Positions 29,093 to 37,960 of a stretch of DNA of 47,226 bases are shown here, piece by piece (position 1 is the first letter of the stretch; every line of letters begins with the position of its first letter). Position numbers and translations under genes: made by a program. Source of the stretch: Armatimonadaceae bacterium (lineage in GTDB: Bacteria; Armatimonadota; Armatimonadia; Armatimonadales; Armatimonadaceae); NCBI GenBank assembly GCA_030446525.1, contig JAUJNC010000015.1, positions 1 through 47,226 on the forward strand, written 5' to 3'. The notes under the pieces were generated by a model. That model did not search any database, was not told the origin of the DNA, and worked only from the letters and a program-made list of their open reading frames with translations.

Positions 29093-29545
29093 CTACAGTT
29101 GGCCCAGAAAGTCCGCAAGCGCCTTATGCCCCTCCGCCCCCGCTTTCGGATAGACTCCAGGATGCCCGCGAAGGCGTTGGCGACGGGGCGGGCAAAGACG
29201 CGACGCCGAAGATGGCGGTGTGGGGCGTGGTCAGCAGGAGGACCAGCGTCTCGACGACCACGAGTCTGCGGGACGCCCTCACTTGCGTGTACCTTGCCGT
29301 CAGCGATGCGCTGTATTCTTTCAGAACCTGCAATGCCCGGTGCACCTGCACCCGTTCTCTGGGATCTATGTTTTCAAGATGGGAGGTTTTGGGGTCAGAT
29401 CGCGGAACGCACAGCCTACCTGGTCGGAGAGAACTACAATCGTGATACCTAAAACGACTGCGAGTGCGATGAACCCGACCTGAAAACTCTGAACGGTACT
29501 CGGGTGTACTTGGATCACTTCAGGACGAGTATTGTTGCTGCTCAT
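29093..29545 (-). CDS. Small membrane protein, about 150 residues (frame broken)
   Basis: GAGAGGAGG precedes the ATG at 29545. The first frame encodes MSSNNTRPEVIQVHPSTVQS with a clear helix (VGFIALAVVLGITIVVL) and stops at 29366. Read in the next frame, the text continues as a charged helix (HLENIDPRERVQVHRALQVL, KEYSASLTARYTQVRASRRL) and a second helix (LVVVETLVLLLTTPHTAIFG). A third frame ends EGHKALADFLGQL at 29093. Two slips (near 29375 and 29145) would restore a two-helix protein. Alternatively the first 59 codons are a complete small gene. No family is recognised. Confidence 0.55.
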
Positions 29546-29592
29546 GGCGACCTCCTCTCGTTCCCCGTGGATGTGTCTCCTTCGGCCGATAG

Positions 29593-29621
29593 GACCCCGC
29601 CCCGGGTTTCGGGGCGGGGTC
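29593..29621 (-). terminator. Strong GC hairpin after the 314-residue gene
   Basis: A perfect 12-bp stem (GACCCCGCCCCG and its complement) with a 5-base loop lies between the minus-strand stop at 29708 and the next start at 29545. It has no T-run, so it may act as a processing or attenuation structure. Confidence 0.5.
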
Positions 29622-29707
29622 TAAATGACCGTTCGCATCACGAGTCGCTGCGGGGTGTGGTCTCACAGACGGTGGTCTGTGCCCGCCCGATACTGGTCGG
29701 CACGCGG

Positions 29708-30652
29708 TTACCGCGGCAGCGTCCGGATCCTGGTGGCAATGCCCTGCAGCGCGCCCGAAGCCAAGTCGAGCGCGTCGGCGACGCGGACTTGGTCGCGGTC
29801 GACGGCCTGGACTTGCCTTCCGTCCATCGGATCCTCGGGCGCTGGCTCCACATACTCTGTGGTCCAGAAGGTGTCCAGCGTGACGGCAGGCTCGTCGGCG
29901 AAGAACTGCCCGCTCATCTTGTTGCACTCGGACCCCTCATTGTCGTCCCGCACCTCAAGTCGTTGAAGTGACCATTGGTAGATGAATCGGAGTTCGCGCC
30001 GCGTTGCCTTATCTTGAGGGGTGCGCGGCTCCTGTTCCTTCTGCGAAGAGGAAGCAGGCAGTCGCAACTCGATCTTACGCCTGGAGGCCGGTCCAGAGCT
30101 CCCACTGGGCCTGTGTTCCTGCTCCATCTCGTCTACTTTTTCAACAAAGCCTTCCAGGTTCAGCACGATCTCCGAGACGCCCTCCAAGACATCGGCGGCG
30201 TCACCCAGGTGGACATGGGCATAGGCGTAGGGGAGGTCTCTGTCATCGAGCGTGACGATACGGACCTTTTTGTCCTCCCCGTCATCGGCCAGGGGGAAGG
30301 CCAGTGCGCGCCGTGCTGTCCGCTTGGTGCGAATGGTGACGACGTTAGTGTTGAGTATCCCCTGGATGGCACACTTGTCTATGACTTCCTCCTGATCGGG
30401 ATAGAAGAACACCATTGTGATGGGCGCTTCCTCGTCGGGGAAGAACTTCCTCCCAAGGACAGTGTTAATGAAATAGTGCGGGTTGACAACCAGGGACAGG
30501 ATCCCGTCCTCGTCGGACGGGATCACGAAGAGTTCGTCGTCCGGCGCCAGGGGCAGGATCCTCCCCTTACCGGCGTAGGCTCCGGCGATTTCCCGCGCCT
30601 TGTTCTGTAACTCCATCAGTCTCTGCTCTTTTTCTACCCTATCGGCAGGCAT
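29708..30652 (-). CDS. Hypothetical soluble protein, 314 residues
   Basis: Not recognised. The N-terminal half is a mixed alpha/beta domain (GRILPLAPDDELFVIPSDED, ILSLVVNPHYFINTVLG, APITMVFFYPDQEEVIDKCA, VTIRTKRTARRALAFPLADD). The region from residue 170 is charged and low complexity (EQEHRPSGSSGPASRRK). The C-terminal part is hydrophilic. There is no signal or membrane segment. AAGGAG lies 8 bases before the ATG at 30652. It lies 140 bases downstream of the large regulator on the same strand, so it may be its effector or partner. Base composition is less GC-rich than in the core genes. Confidence 0.78.
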   Translation of the reverse strand: MPADRVEKEQRLMELQNKAREIAGAYAGKGRILPLAPDDELFVIPSDEDGILSLVVNPHYFINTVLGRKFFPDEEAPITMVFFYPDQEEVIDKCAIQGILNTNVVTIRTKRTARRALAFPLADDGEDKKVRIVTLDDRDLPYAYAHVHLGDAADVLEGVSEIVLNLEGFVEKVDEMEQEHRPSGSSGPASRRKIELRLPASSSQKEQEPRTPQDKATRRELRFIYQWSLQRLEVRDDNEGSECNKMSGQFFADEPAVTLDTFWTTEYVEPAPEDPMDGRQVQAVDRDQVRVADALDLASGALQGIATRIRTLPR

Positions 30653-30764
30653 CGTGTACTCCTTCTTTGTCCGTGATTCTTACTGGGCTGGACATGGCCC
30701 TGACCTTAACCTCTGTCGTCCCGTGTTTTTCTGTTGGTGCCTTTCTTGCCGTTTCCCAGGCCAT
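30639..30764 (-). CDS. Possible 41-residue coupling peptide
   Basis: An ATG at 30764 in the gap after the regulator gives MAWETARKAPTEKHGTTEVK ... DACR and ends 14 bases inside the 314-residue gene. GGGA is close upstream, a poor site. It could couple translation, or be chance. Confidence 0.22.
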   Translation of the reverse strand: MAWETARKAPTEKHGTTEVKVRAMSSPVRITDKEGVHDACR

Positions 30765-30792
30765 TCGTCCCACGTGGCGTGGCCTTAAAGTT

Positions 30793-33700
30793 TCAGCCGT
30801 CTTCCAGAAGTTGTAAGACGGTTTGCTGCCAGGGCATATTACCAGCAGCGAGCAGAAATTCCTCTGTGTCGAAGGAGGTATTTTTCTGCCGGAAGGTGGC
30901 GAGAGCTTGCGCCGCACGGTCTTTCCAGCGGGAGCCCAGTTCCGTGTGGATGCGGGCGGAGGCGGCGTAGGCGAGGGCGGCGCGGCGGGGGCTACCCTGC
31001 CGCTCGTAAAGGGGGCCGAACTCCAGCAGGACGGCAGCGGCATCGAAGACGCGGTCTCCGGTGAGAGCTTCGCGCAAGGCGTTCCCCAGGATCGTCTCAG
31101 CACGGTGCAGCTCCCCGATCTCCCGCCAGATGCGCCCGAGGGAAGGCCAGGCGAACATGCGGGTCTCGCGGCTGACATCGGTGCCGAGCAACACTTCCGC
31201 CTGCTCGGTGCGCCTTCGCGCGAGGGCCAGGTTTCCTTCCGCGAACGCGATGCGGGCCTGCATGGCGCGGGCGAGGGCGACGGGACTACGGTTCTGTTGG
31301 CGGCGGGCATAGCGGATCGCGCGCACCAGGAGCCGCTTGGCGCGCAGGGCGTCGCCCTGGTCGAGCGCCTGCGCGGCGAGGTCGAGGAGCGTGTCGGCAC
31401 AGCGGAAGGCGTCCCCCATCTGCAGGCACAGGACGAGCCGGCGCTCCCACCAGTCGCGGGCCTCGGCTTCCCGGCCCCGGCGGCGGGCGAGCGCGCCCTG
31501 CAGGCCGCGCAGCCGCACCAGGACGTCGAGCCGGTCGCGGTGCAGGAGCGCCTCCTCCAGGAGATAGGCCATCTGGTCGAAGTCCGCCCACAGGCCCGCC
31601 TCGAAATAGATACGCCCCAAGGCGTCGCCGAGTGCAATAACGAGGTCGCGGAGATCGTGCTCGCCGCTGAAGGTGAGCGCGCCGCGTAGGTTGCCGATCT
31701 CCTGCCACAGTTCGGCCATCCCCTCAGTCCAGCACCCCTCTCTTATCGTCTCGCTGATGCGCCGGGCGACGGCGACAAAGTAAGCGGCATGCCGTTCCCG
31801 GCAAGCATCGGCAACGCGCCCCTGCTCGGTCAAGCGCGCCTCGGCATAGTCGCGTACGGTCTCGAGCATGCGGTAGCGCAGACCGTCCGGAGTCTCCTCC
31901 ATGCGGATCAGTGACGCTTCCCGCAAACGCGCCAGGGCGTCCAGCGCCCCGCCGCGCGTGTCCTCCCGGTCGCAGACCGCCTCGGCAGCCTCGAGCGTCC
32001 AGCCCCCGCGGAAAACAGCAAGGCGGGCGAAGAAGCGCCGCAGATCCTCGGGCAGCAGGTCATAACTTACGGCGAAGGCGTCGGCAAGGGACCTGTGGCG
32101 ATCGGGTCGATCGCCGTCCGGGTCGCGCGGGAAGCGGTCGCCTTTGCGAAGTTCGGCGAGCATCCGCGCCGGGTCGAGCACCTTCGCCCAGGCGGCGGCG
32201 AGTTCCAGGGCGAGCGGCAGGCCGTCCAGGCGGGCGCAGAGGGCGGCAACATCCGCGACATTCTTGTCGGTGACACGGAAGTCGGGGCGCCGGCGCCGGG
32301 CACGGTCGACGAAGAGGCGGACGCTGTCGATTTCGGTGACCCGCTCCGGCCGCGCCGCCTCGGGCGCGGGCAGCGGGGATACCTCCCATTCCTGTTCGGC
32401 GGCCAGTGAGAGCGGTTGCCGCGAGGTGACGAGGCAAGTAAGGCCCGGTACGCGCTCCAGCAGGAGCCGCACCGTGGTGCGTCCATCGGGCAGGAGCTGC
32501 TCGAAATTATCCAGGATCAGCAGGGCTGGTCCGGCAGCGAGCGCCCGCGCGATCTCTTCCAGCGGTTCCCGGCCGCCCTCGGGCCGCCCGAGCGCCCGGA
32601 GGAGGTGCTCGGGAAGGAGCCGGGGGTCGGTCAAGCCAGCGAGACTGATGAACCAGACGCCGCCGGGGAAGCGGCTCGCGATACGCCGGGCCGCCTCGAC
32701 CGCCAGGCGCGTCTTCCCTGTCCCGCCGGTCCCGGTGAGCGTGAGCAGGCGGGTATCGGCATCCGTCAGCCGGACAGCGAGCTCCGCCTGGGCCTCATCG
32801 CGGCCCACGAAGCGGTCGAAGACGGCCGGGAGGTGGGCGGGGTGGGCCGGGTCGGCGTTCGGCGGAGGGAAGTCCCGCCGGGGCGTGTCCGGGTACGCGG
32901 CCTGGAAGATGGTCTGGGGCGGGAAATCGCGCAGGCGGTAGGCGCCCAGGTCCTCCAGGGTGAGGCCGCTTCCCGGACGCAGGCTGGCGCGGGCGAGCGC
33001 GGCGGCGGCCTCGGAGAGCAGGATCTGGCCGCCGTGCGCGGCGGCAAGCAGGCGCGACGCGGCGTGCAAAGCCAGGCCACGGTAGTCGCCGCCATCGGTC
33101 TCGGCCTCGCCGGCGTGCAGGGCCATGCGGACACGGGGAGGCTCCCCGCTCTCAGGCCAGGCGGCAGAGGCGAGCGCCCGCTGGCACGCGACGGCGCAGG
33201 CTAGGGCGTTGCCGGCGCGGGCAAAGGTGACCCAGAAGCCGTCACCGATCTCTTTGAAGGCGGTGCCGCCGTGGCGGGAGAACTCGCGGGAGAGCAGCAT
33301 GCGGTGCCGGTCAAGGAGCGCGTCGTAGGCGGCGCCGAGCCGCTGGACGAGCGCGGTGGAGCCCTCGATATCGGTGACGAGGAAGGTCACGGTCCCGGCG
33401 GGGAGCGCGCCGGCGGCGGGACGGGTCTCGCCCTGTATCGGCCCCGGCCGCGCGGCCGCTTCCAGCGCCGCGGCCCGCTCCGCCTCGCGGCCCAGGCGCA
33501 GCAGGGCCTCGGAGGGTTCGAGTCCCTCTCCGGTCAGCAATTTGATCGCCACATCACAGGCGTGGCGGGCCTGTGCGGGCTGGGCCGCGTCGAGCAGGAC
33601 CCGCACGAGCAGGGCGTGGGCGTCTTCGCGCCACCGGTCGCGCTCCACGGCGCGGCGGGCGAGCTCTACGGCGCGGTCGTGATCACCGCGCCCCTCCAGC

Positions 33701-34218
33701 AGCCGGACGGCGGCCTCGACGGTCTGGAAGTAGCGGCTCGCCAGCTGTTCGCGCTCCGGCTCGACCCAGCTCTGCTCGAAATCGGGCAGGAGCGGCCCGC
33801 CGTAGCGGTCGGCGGCCTCGAGCAGCAGTTCCAGGCGCGACGCGGGGTCGGGGGCATGCGCGGCGCGGCGGCGGAGCGCCTCGAACTCGGTGACGTCTAT
33901 GGCGACCGCATAGGGCGCCAGGGCGAGCGTGTCGGGGCTTTCGGTGACGATGACGGTGCCGCCGGGGACGCCGGGAGGCTCGAGGGCGGCGCGGAGCTCC
34001 TTCAGGACGGCGCTCAGACTGACGCGCCCGTTTCTCTCGGAGGCGTCGGGCCAGAGCAGGAAGGCGAGCCGGGCGCGCGGCTGAGGCTGGCCGGGCCGGA
34101 AGGCCAGATGGGCGAGCAGTTCGTTGGTCTTCCGGCGGACGAACCGGAGGGGGTCCGTGTCACCCCGCCGGACCACACTCGGCCCGCCCAGCAGCTGGAC
34201 CTCCCACAGCACCGCCAT
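30793..34218 (-). CDS. BTAD / nucleotide cyclase / NB-ARC / TPR regulator
   Basis: A 1141-residue STAND-type signalling protein. Residues 1-100 form an OmpR-like winged helix (VQLLGGPSVVRRGDTDPLRF, SRVSLSAV-like helix ERNGRVSLSAVLKELRAAL). Residues 105-250 are a bacterial transcriptional activation domain. Residues 272-445 are a class III adenylate/guanylate cyclase domain (TVTFLVTDIEGSTALVQRLG, FKEIGDGFWVTF, MALHAGEAETDGGDYRGLAL). From about 485 comes an NB-ARC ATPase with Walker A LTGTGGTGKTRLAVEAARR and Walker B ALLILDNFEQLLP, then winged-helix and TPR repeats to the end. The frame is intact over 3.4 kb. GGGGGAAG precedes the ATG. It senses an unknown ligand through the repeats and probably controls the divergent and downstream genes. 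Confidence 0.95.
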   Translation of the reverse strand: MAVLWEVQLLGGPSVVRRGDTDPLRFVRRKTNELLAHLAFRPGQPQPRARLAFLLWPDASERNGRVSLSAVLKELRAALEPPGVPGGTVIVTESPDTLALAPYAVAIDVTEFEALRRRAAHAPDPASRLELLLEAADRYGGPLLPDFEQSWVEPEREQLASRYFQTVEAAVRLLEGRGDHDRAVELARRAVERDRWREDAHALLVRVLLDAAQPAQARHACDVAIKLLTGEGLEPSEALLRLGREAERAAALEAAARPGPIQGETRPAAGALPAGTVTFLVTDIEGSTALVQRLGAAYDALLDRHRMLLSREFSRHGGTAFKEIGDGFWVTFARAGNALACAVACQRALASAAWPESGEPPRVRMALHAGEAETDGGDYRGLALHAASRLLAAAHGGQILLSEAAAALARASLRPGSGLTLEDLGAYRLRDFPPQTIFQAAYPDTPRRDFPPPNADPAHPAHLPAVFDRFVGRDEAQAELAVRLTDADTRLLTLTGTGGTGKTRLAVEAARRIASRFPGGVWFISLAGLTDPRLLPEHLLRALGRPEGGREPLEEIARALAAGPALLILDNFEQLLPDGRTTVRLLLERVPGLTCLVTSRQPLSLAAEQEWEVSPLPAPEAARPERVTEIDSVRLFVDRARRRRPDFRVTDKNVADVAALCARLDGLPLALELAAAWAKVLDPARMLAELRKGDRFPRDPDGDRPDRHRSLADAFAVSYDLLPEDLRRFFARLAVFRGGWTLEAAEAVCDREDTRGGALDALARLREASLIRMEETPDGLRYRMLETVRDYAEARLTEQGRVADACRERHAAYFVAVARRISETIREGCWTEGMAELWQEIGNLRGALTFSGEHDLRDLVIALGDALGRIYFEAGLWADFDQMAYLLEEALLHRDRLDVLVRLRGLQGALARRRGREAEARDWWERRLVLCLQMGDAFRCADTLLDLAAQALDQGDALRAKRLLVRAIRYARRQQNRSPVALARAMQARIAFAEGNLALARRRTEQAEVLLGTDVSRETRMFAWPSLGRIWREIGELHRAETILGNALREALTGDRVFDAAAVLLEFGPLYERQGSPRRAALAYAASARIHTELGSRWKDRAAQALATFRQKNTSFDTEEFLLAAGNMPWQQTVLQLLEDG

Positions 34219-34388
34219 TGCCGCGTCTTCCCCCTCTCGGTCTCCGCGTCGCCGTCTATATCCACCCCTTCAATTTTGTTGTACCTTTTTTTACTTTATT
34301 TTTTGTGGCCATCGTTTGTCCGAACGTCTGTCCGACCCCTGTCAGAGCGGCCCGGTATCGTGTGCCCATCACCTGCAAGGAGAAGACG

Positions 34389-35276
34389 ATGGGAGACAAA
34401 ATTATCCGGCCCTGCCGGGAGCCGATGGGCAATGTGGCGACCCGGCAGAGCGACGCCCTGTTGCTGCCATTTCTTACCAGCGCAGACGAGCGCGGGGCCG
34501 AGCGGCATCTGGAGCGCCTGCTCGCGGAGCACGCCGCGCCGATCATCACGGGCATCATCCGCCGCCGGTGGCGGGTCTCGCCCCTGCGCCCGGGCACACG
34601 GGAGACGCCGGAGGCTCTGGAGGCGCAGGACGCCTATAGTGACGCGATAGGCCGAATCGTGGCGCAGCTGTGGGAGTGTCGTGCGGGCGGCGGGCGGGAG
34701 CCGATTGCCGACTTCCGTGCCTATGTCGCCACGGTGACGTTCCGGGCCTGCGACACGCTGCTGCGCCGGAAGCGCCCGGAACGGGAGGCGCTGCGCGCCC
34801 GGCTGCGCTACCTGGCCGCGACGGGCCGGCCGCTGCCGCCGGACGCGGCGGCAGCGGCCGTGGCGCGGGCGGCGTGTCCCCGCACGGCGCCCGAAGCGGA
34901 TGCCGAAGCGGTGCCGGACCCCACGGGCGATGTCGTAGGGACGGTGGCACGCCGGCTGTACCTGGCGCGGCTGTGGGAAGAGATCGCGGGGCTGCCGCAG
35001 GCTCAGCGGGCGGCGCTGCTCTTGAACCTGCGTGATCCGGCCGGACGTGGGGTGCTCCCGCTGCTTCCGCTCTCCGGGGTGGCGTCCGCGCCAGCGATCG
35101 CACGGGTTTTGGGACTGCCCGCGGAAGACTTGGCAGGTCTGTGGGAGGCGCTGCCGTTGGGCGACGCCGCCATCGCCGAGCGGCTCGGGGTGACGCGCCA
35201 ACAGGTGATCAACCTGCGCATGACGGCCCGCAAGCGCCTCACCCGCCGCATGGCGCGTTTTGCACCGGACAACTGA
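34389..35276 (+). CDS. Sigma-factor-like helix-turn-helix protein
   Basis: A 295-residue protein arranged like a divergent sigma-70 family member. The N-terminal half, with IITGIIRRRWRVSPLRPGTR, QDAYSDAIGRIVAQLW and IADFRAYVATVTFRACDTLL, resembles region 2 of ECF-like factors. The C-terminal part (LGDAAIAERLGVTRQQVINL then RMTARKRLTRRM) is a clear region-4-type helix-turn-helix. The long acidic/Ala linker between them is unusual. The ATG at 34389 has AAGGAG eight bases upstream; the open frame further upstream covers an AT-rich intergenic stretch (34255-34330) that must hold the divergent promoters. It faces away from the BTAD regulator, so mutual control is plausible. DNA-binding role inferred. 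Confidence 0.8.
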   Translation: MGDKIIRPCREPMGNVATRQSDALLLPFLTSADERGAERHLERLLAEHAAPIITGIIRRRWRVSPLRPGTRETPEALEAQDAYSDAIGRIVAQLWECRAGGGREPIADFRAYVATVTFRACDTLLRRKRPEREALRARLRYLAATGRPLPPDAAAAAVARAACPRTAPEADAEAVPDPTGDVVGTVARRLYLARLWEEIAGLPQAQRAALLLNLRDPAGRGVLPLLPLSGVASAPAIARVLGLPAEDLAGLWEALPLGDAAIAERLGVTRQQVINLRMTARKRLTRRMARFAPDN

Positions 35277-35476
35277 AGTAGTCGGGCGGCAACGCGCAAC
35301 TGCCGCTGCCTCTACTCACCCGGGAGTAAGACACTCTGTGGGAAGCAGGCGGAAGAAGCCTGGTAATAACACGCAAGGTCCCCCATCTTTTGAGAACAGA
35401 GGCACCCGTACGGGAGCGGAGAGAGAACGGGAAAGGCAACCCTCCGGCCGGGGATCCGGGGAGAGAAGGAGATCAT

Positions 35477-35566
35477 ATGGTGTCTTACCAGCTTCCGGCG
35501 CTGATGCGTCCGGAGCAACGGGAAAGTGGCGCACCGAAGGCGCCGCAGACTTCGAAAGGAACATGA
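35477..35566 (+). CDS. 29-residue peptide with very strong ribosome site
   Basis: AGAAGGAGATCAT directly precedes the ATG at 35477, the best Shine-Dalgarno in the window. The product MVSYQLPALMRPEQRESGAP then KAPQTSKGT is unrecognised. Its stop is three bases before the next ATG. The 200 bases before it (35277-35476) contain no gene. Confidence 0.42.
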   Translation: MVSYQLPALMRPEQRESGAPKAPQTSKGT

Positions 35567-35569
35567 GAA

Positions 35570-35827
35570 ATGGAAAAGGCTTTATCGATCCACATCGGGC
35601 TTAACCGCGTTGATCCCGATATGTCCTACGACGTTTGGATGTTTTGTGACGACGGTACCAACCCACACATCGGTGGGGGCGGCAAGCGCCGGATCGGCGA
35701 CGACCAGCCGCGCGATTGGAGCGACAGCTTCACAGGCGCGTACAGTAGGGGGCCAACTAGGGGCTGGGCGTGGCGGAGGTCCCACCGGACCCTGCCTGTT
35801 CCCCCCTCCTTCTGCGCACCTGAGTGA
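35570..35827 (+). CDS. Caspase-like (peptidase C14) N-terminal fragment
   Basis: 85 residues. The start MEKALSIHIGLNRVDP closely resembles the first strand of bacterial caspase-family (clan CD) proteins, where KxLSxHIGLNxVDPxHY is common, from memory. After that the text (MSYDVWMFCDDGTNPHIGGG) no longer fits, and no His or Cys catalytic motif (SGHG, DSCHSG) follows, so a complete peptidase is absent. It may be a deletion remnant, or a small unrelated protein. It lies three bases after the 29-residue peptide. Confidence 0.42.
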   Translation: MEKALSIHIGLNRVDPDMSYDVWMFCDDGTNPHIGGGGKRRIGDDQPRDWSDSFTGAYSRGPTRGWAWRRSHRTLPVPPSFCAPE

Positions 35828-35856
35828 CCTTATGCGAGCAGAGCAGGAGAACTACC

Positions 35857-36240
35857 ATGTCTTCTACAACCGACCTCGTCAACGTTCCCATCACTTCGGC
35901 GGCGCCCGCGCGCGCCGCCGCCCCGGGTGAGCCGCCGAAGATCGGCGTTTTCACCACGGCCCAGTCCCTGGTCACCTTCCCGGTCGCTTCCGGGCTGGTG
36001 ACGCTCGTTTGGCGGGTGATTGCCGCCGTTTGGCCCGCCTGGGGAAACACGAAGGTAGTGCCGCTGGTGATCGCCCTCCTTGTTGGCGGACTGATTCACG
36101 TCATCAGTGTGACCCCAGGTACGACCCGGCGGGACGGGTTCATCGGGTTGGCGGTCGCCGTCCTTAATTCGTTTTCTTTGGCGGCAACCGCTCTGGGTAT
36201 TGATGCGGCTGTCTCGGGTCGCCAGTTGCCAACCCATTGA
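35857..36240 (+). CDS. Small membrane protein, 127 residues
   Basis: The first 35 residues are polar (MSSTTDLVNVPITSAAPARA). Three hydrophobic segments follow: SLVTFPVASGLVTLVWRVIA, VVPLVIALLVGGLIHVISV and GFIGLAVAVLNSFSLAATAL. Size and topology resemble holin-like or effector-associated membrane proteins, but no family is recognised. GCAGGAG lies eight bases before the ATG at 35857. It follows the caspase-like fragment by 29 bases on the same strand and may belong to that unit. Confidence 0.75.
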   Translation: MSSTTDLVNVPITSAAPARAAAPGEPPKIGVFTTAQSLVTFPVASGLVTLVWRVIAAVWPAWGNTKVVPLVIALLVGGLIHVISVTPGTTRRDGFIGLAVAVLNSFSLAATALGIDAAVSGRQLPTH

Positions 36241-36349
36241 CGGCTCCGTGCTCTCACTGCCGCGGTCGATAAGGCCTCGGCCATGTCGGGCGCGCCAGCA
36301 ACGATCCGGAAGGCCATGCGAGCACGACGGACCTCGGCTGCTAGCCGTG

Positions 36350-36705
36350 GGAAACCTAACCACATCGAACCAAACGGGTTTCACCCGCGCCCTTCTGATG
36401 GTATTCAAGAAGGGTGCGGTGATTGCGGTCGCGCCGGCGAGCGTCGGGCGTGATGATCAGCACCCGGGTGTTGCGGTACCCGGTCCCGTCTTCAGCCGCT
36501 CGGGGTCAGAGAACAGCGCGGTATACGCGGCGAGCTTCTCTTTCCTGCGGAGCGCCGCACGCTCGGTTCCCGGTCCACTTCCACGAGCCCCGAGAGCACC
36601 ACCGGCCTGCCCTGGGACGTTTCCTCGAGGCGCAGGATGAATATGGCCGTCCGGTTGTTGGCGAGCAGGTTCGCGCCAAGAACACGCGATCACTTCCGTA
36701 GTCCT
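36350..36705 (-). pseudogene. Replication-relaxation-like protein remnant
   Basis: On the minus strand, parts in different frames read ANNRTAIFILRLEETSQGRP, VVLSGLVEVDRE, then RAALRRKEKLAAYTALFSDP and YRNTRVLIITPDARRRDRNH. The order EVDRGTE-like, KLxAY, F(R)VLxITxxxRR is what I recall of plasmid/conjugative replication-relaxation family proteins. No start is present and at least two frame breaks occur. It suggests remains of a mobile element. The assignment is from memory. Confidence 0.48.
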
Positions 36706-36724
36706 GCCGGTTTTTGCCCGCGCT

Positions 36725-37842
36725 CTAACGCTCCAGGATGAGGGGCCGGTCCAGGGCGCCCTGGGGCGTTTCGAAGCGGCGCGTGGGCCAGCCGGAAGAG
36801 GCGGCGGTCAGGATCTCCGGTCCGTCGTCGCCGGCGAGGATGGTGTCCTCGGTCTTGGTGCCGGTGATGGACGGGTTCCACGCGAACGCCTGGTGGGGCG
36901 CGACCACCTGGTCGATGCCGGGGACGGCCTTGTAGTCGCGGCCCGCGTAGCCGGTCGCCCCGCCCTGGTGGTGCCGCGTCCACTCCTCGGCGAAGCCCGC
37001 TCGTCGTAGGTTTTATGCGGCGCCTCGATGTTGTCGTGCTCCGGTGTGCGCGGTGGCGTGTGAGCGTTGATCACTGGTTCCACATGGAAGTCCGCGTGGT
37101 GCGTGCGTGCCAGCTCGTCCCCGAGCGGGCCGAAGTGCACCAGCCGCGTCGCACAGGCGATCAGGCCCCAGCGGCTGGCGCCGGTGATGTACATGACGTA
37201 GCGCTCCACCGTTTTGCCCGTGGGGATGGGGTGGCGGTAGCGCGCGATGCGCTCGTCCGATGCCACCAGGGTCAGCCAGGGTACCACGCCCGCATCTTCG
37301 AGGTGGTGGTCCAGGACGGCGCCGACCTGGTGCTCCGTCATGCCCGGCCGCGCCGCCCCCGCGGTCGCCTCCATGGCGGCGGCCGTTGTGCTTCCCAGCC
37401 AGCGGTAGCGCTCCCTTTCCTGCGGCGTCAGCGCGTAGCGCAGGGGGGCCAGGTCCCGGTTCGCCAGCAAGGTCGCGCCGGGCAGGGGCGTGTCCGCGCC
37501 GATGGGGCCGGAGGGCACCCGCTTACGCACCTCCGCGGCAAGATCGAAGGTGTACCAGGGCCCCGTCATGAAGGTGAAGCCCTGCTCCTCCAAACGCTCC
37601 TCGTCCCTCAGGCGCGCTTCCTCGATGTTGTCGCAGAGCAGGTACTTGGCGTCCAGGGTGTACAGGGCGTGCCCGACCCCGTTTTCCGCGCCCTTGACCA
37701 CGTGGTTGTCCCGCCCGCACGCCGCCCACGCGAAGGCACGCGTGCCCGACAGGACGAGACCCGCCAGGCCGCGTTCGCCCAGAAAGCCCCGAATGCGCCG
37801 GTCCTTCTCCCCGATCTCGCCCGCTTCCACCACAAGTTCCAT
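36725..37842 (-). CDS. M24-like (Xaa-Pro peptidase-like) protein, one frame break
   Basis: A protein of about 372 residues with the two-domain plan of aminopeptidase P/creatinase relatives. The N-terminal domain begins MELVVEAGEIGEKDRRIRGF and contains RAFAWAACGRDNHVVKGAEN. The pita-bread domain includes AAAMEATAGAARPGMTEHQV, ATRLVHFGPLGDELARTHHA, HHQGGATGYAGRDYKA and AFAWNPSITGTKTEDTILAG. The usual metal-binding DxG...D pair is not visible where expected, so it may be a non-canonical branch. One base (C in GGGCCTTCGCC) is missing near 37003. GAGGAG precedes the ATG at 37842. Confidence 0.87.
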
Positions 37843-37960
37843 CCGTAAACTCCTCGGCGACGTCCCCTTCCCGGGGGACGGGATCGCTGTCACCCCATTC
37901 CCCGCGCCCGGCGGCGATTCCTTCCCCGCGACGGCGGGGCACGCTCCCGGCGATCCTCCC

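Noticed and set aside
34255..34330. AT-rich stretch considered as a replication origin
   Set aside because: Only about 70 bases with T-runs and no DnaA-box cluster; more likely the promoter area of two divergent genes.
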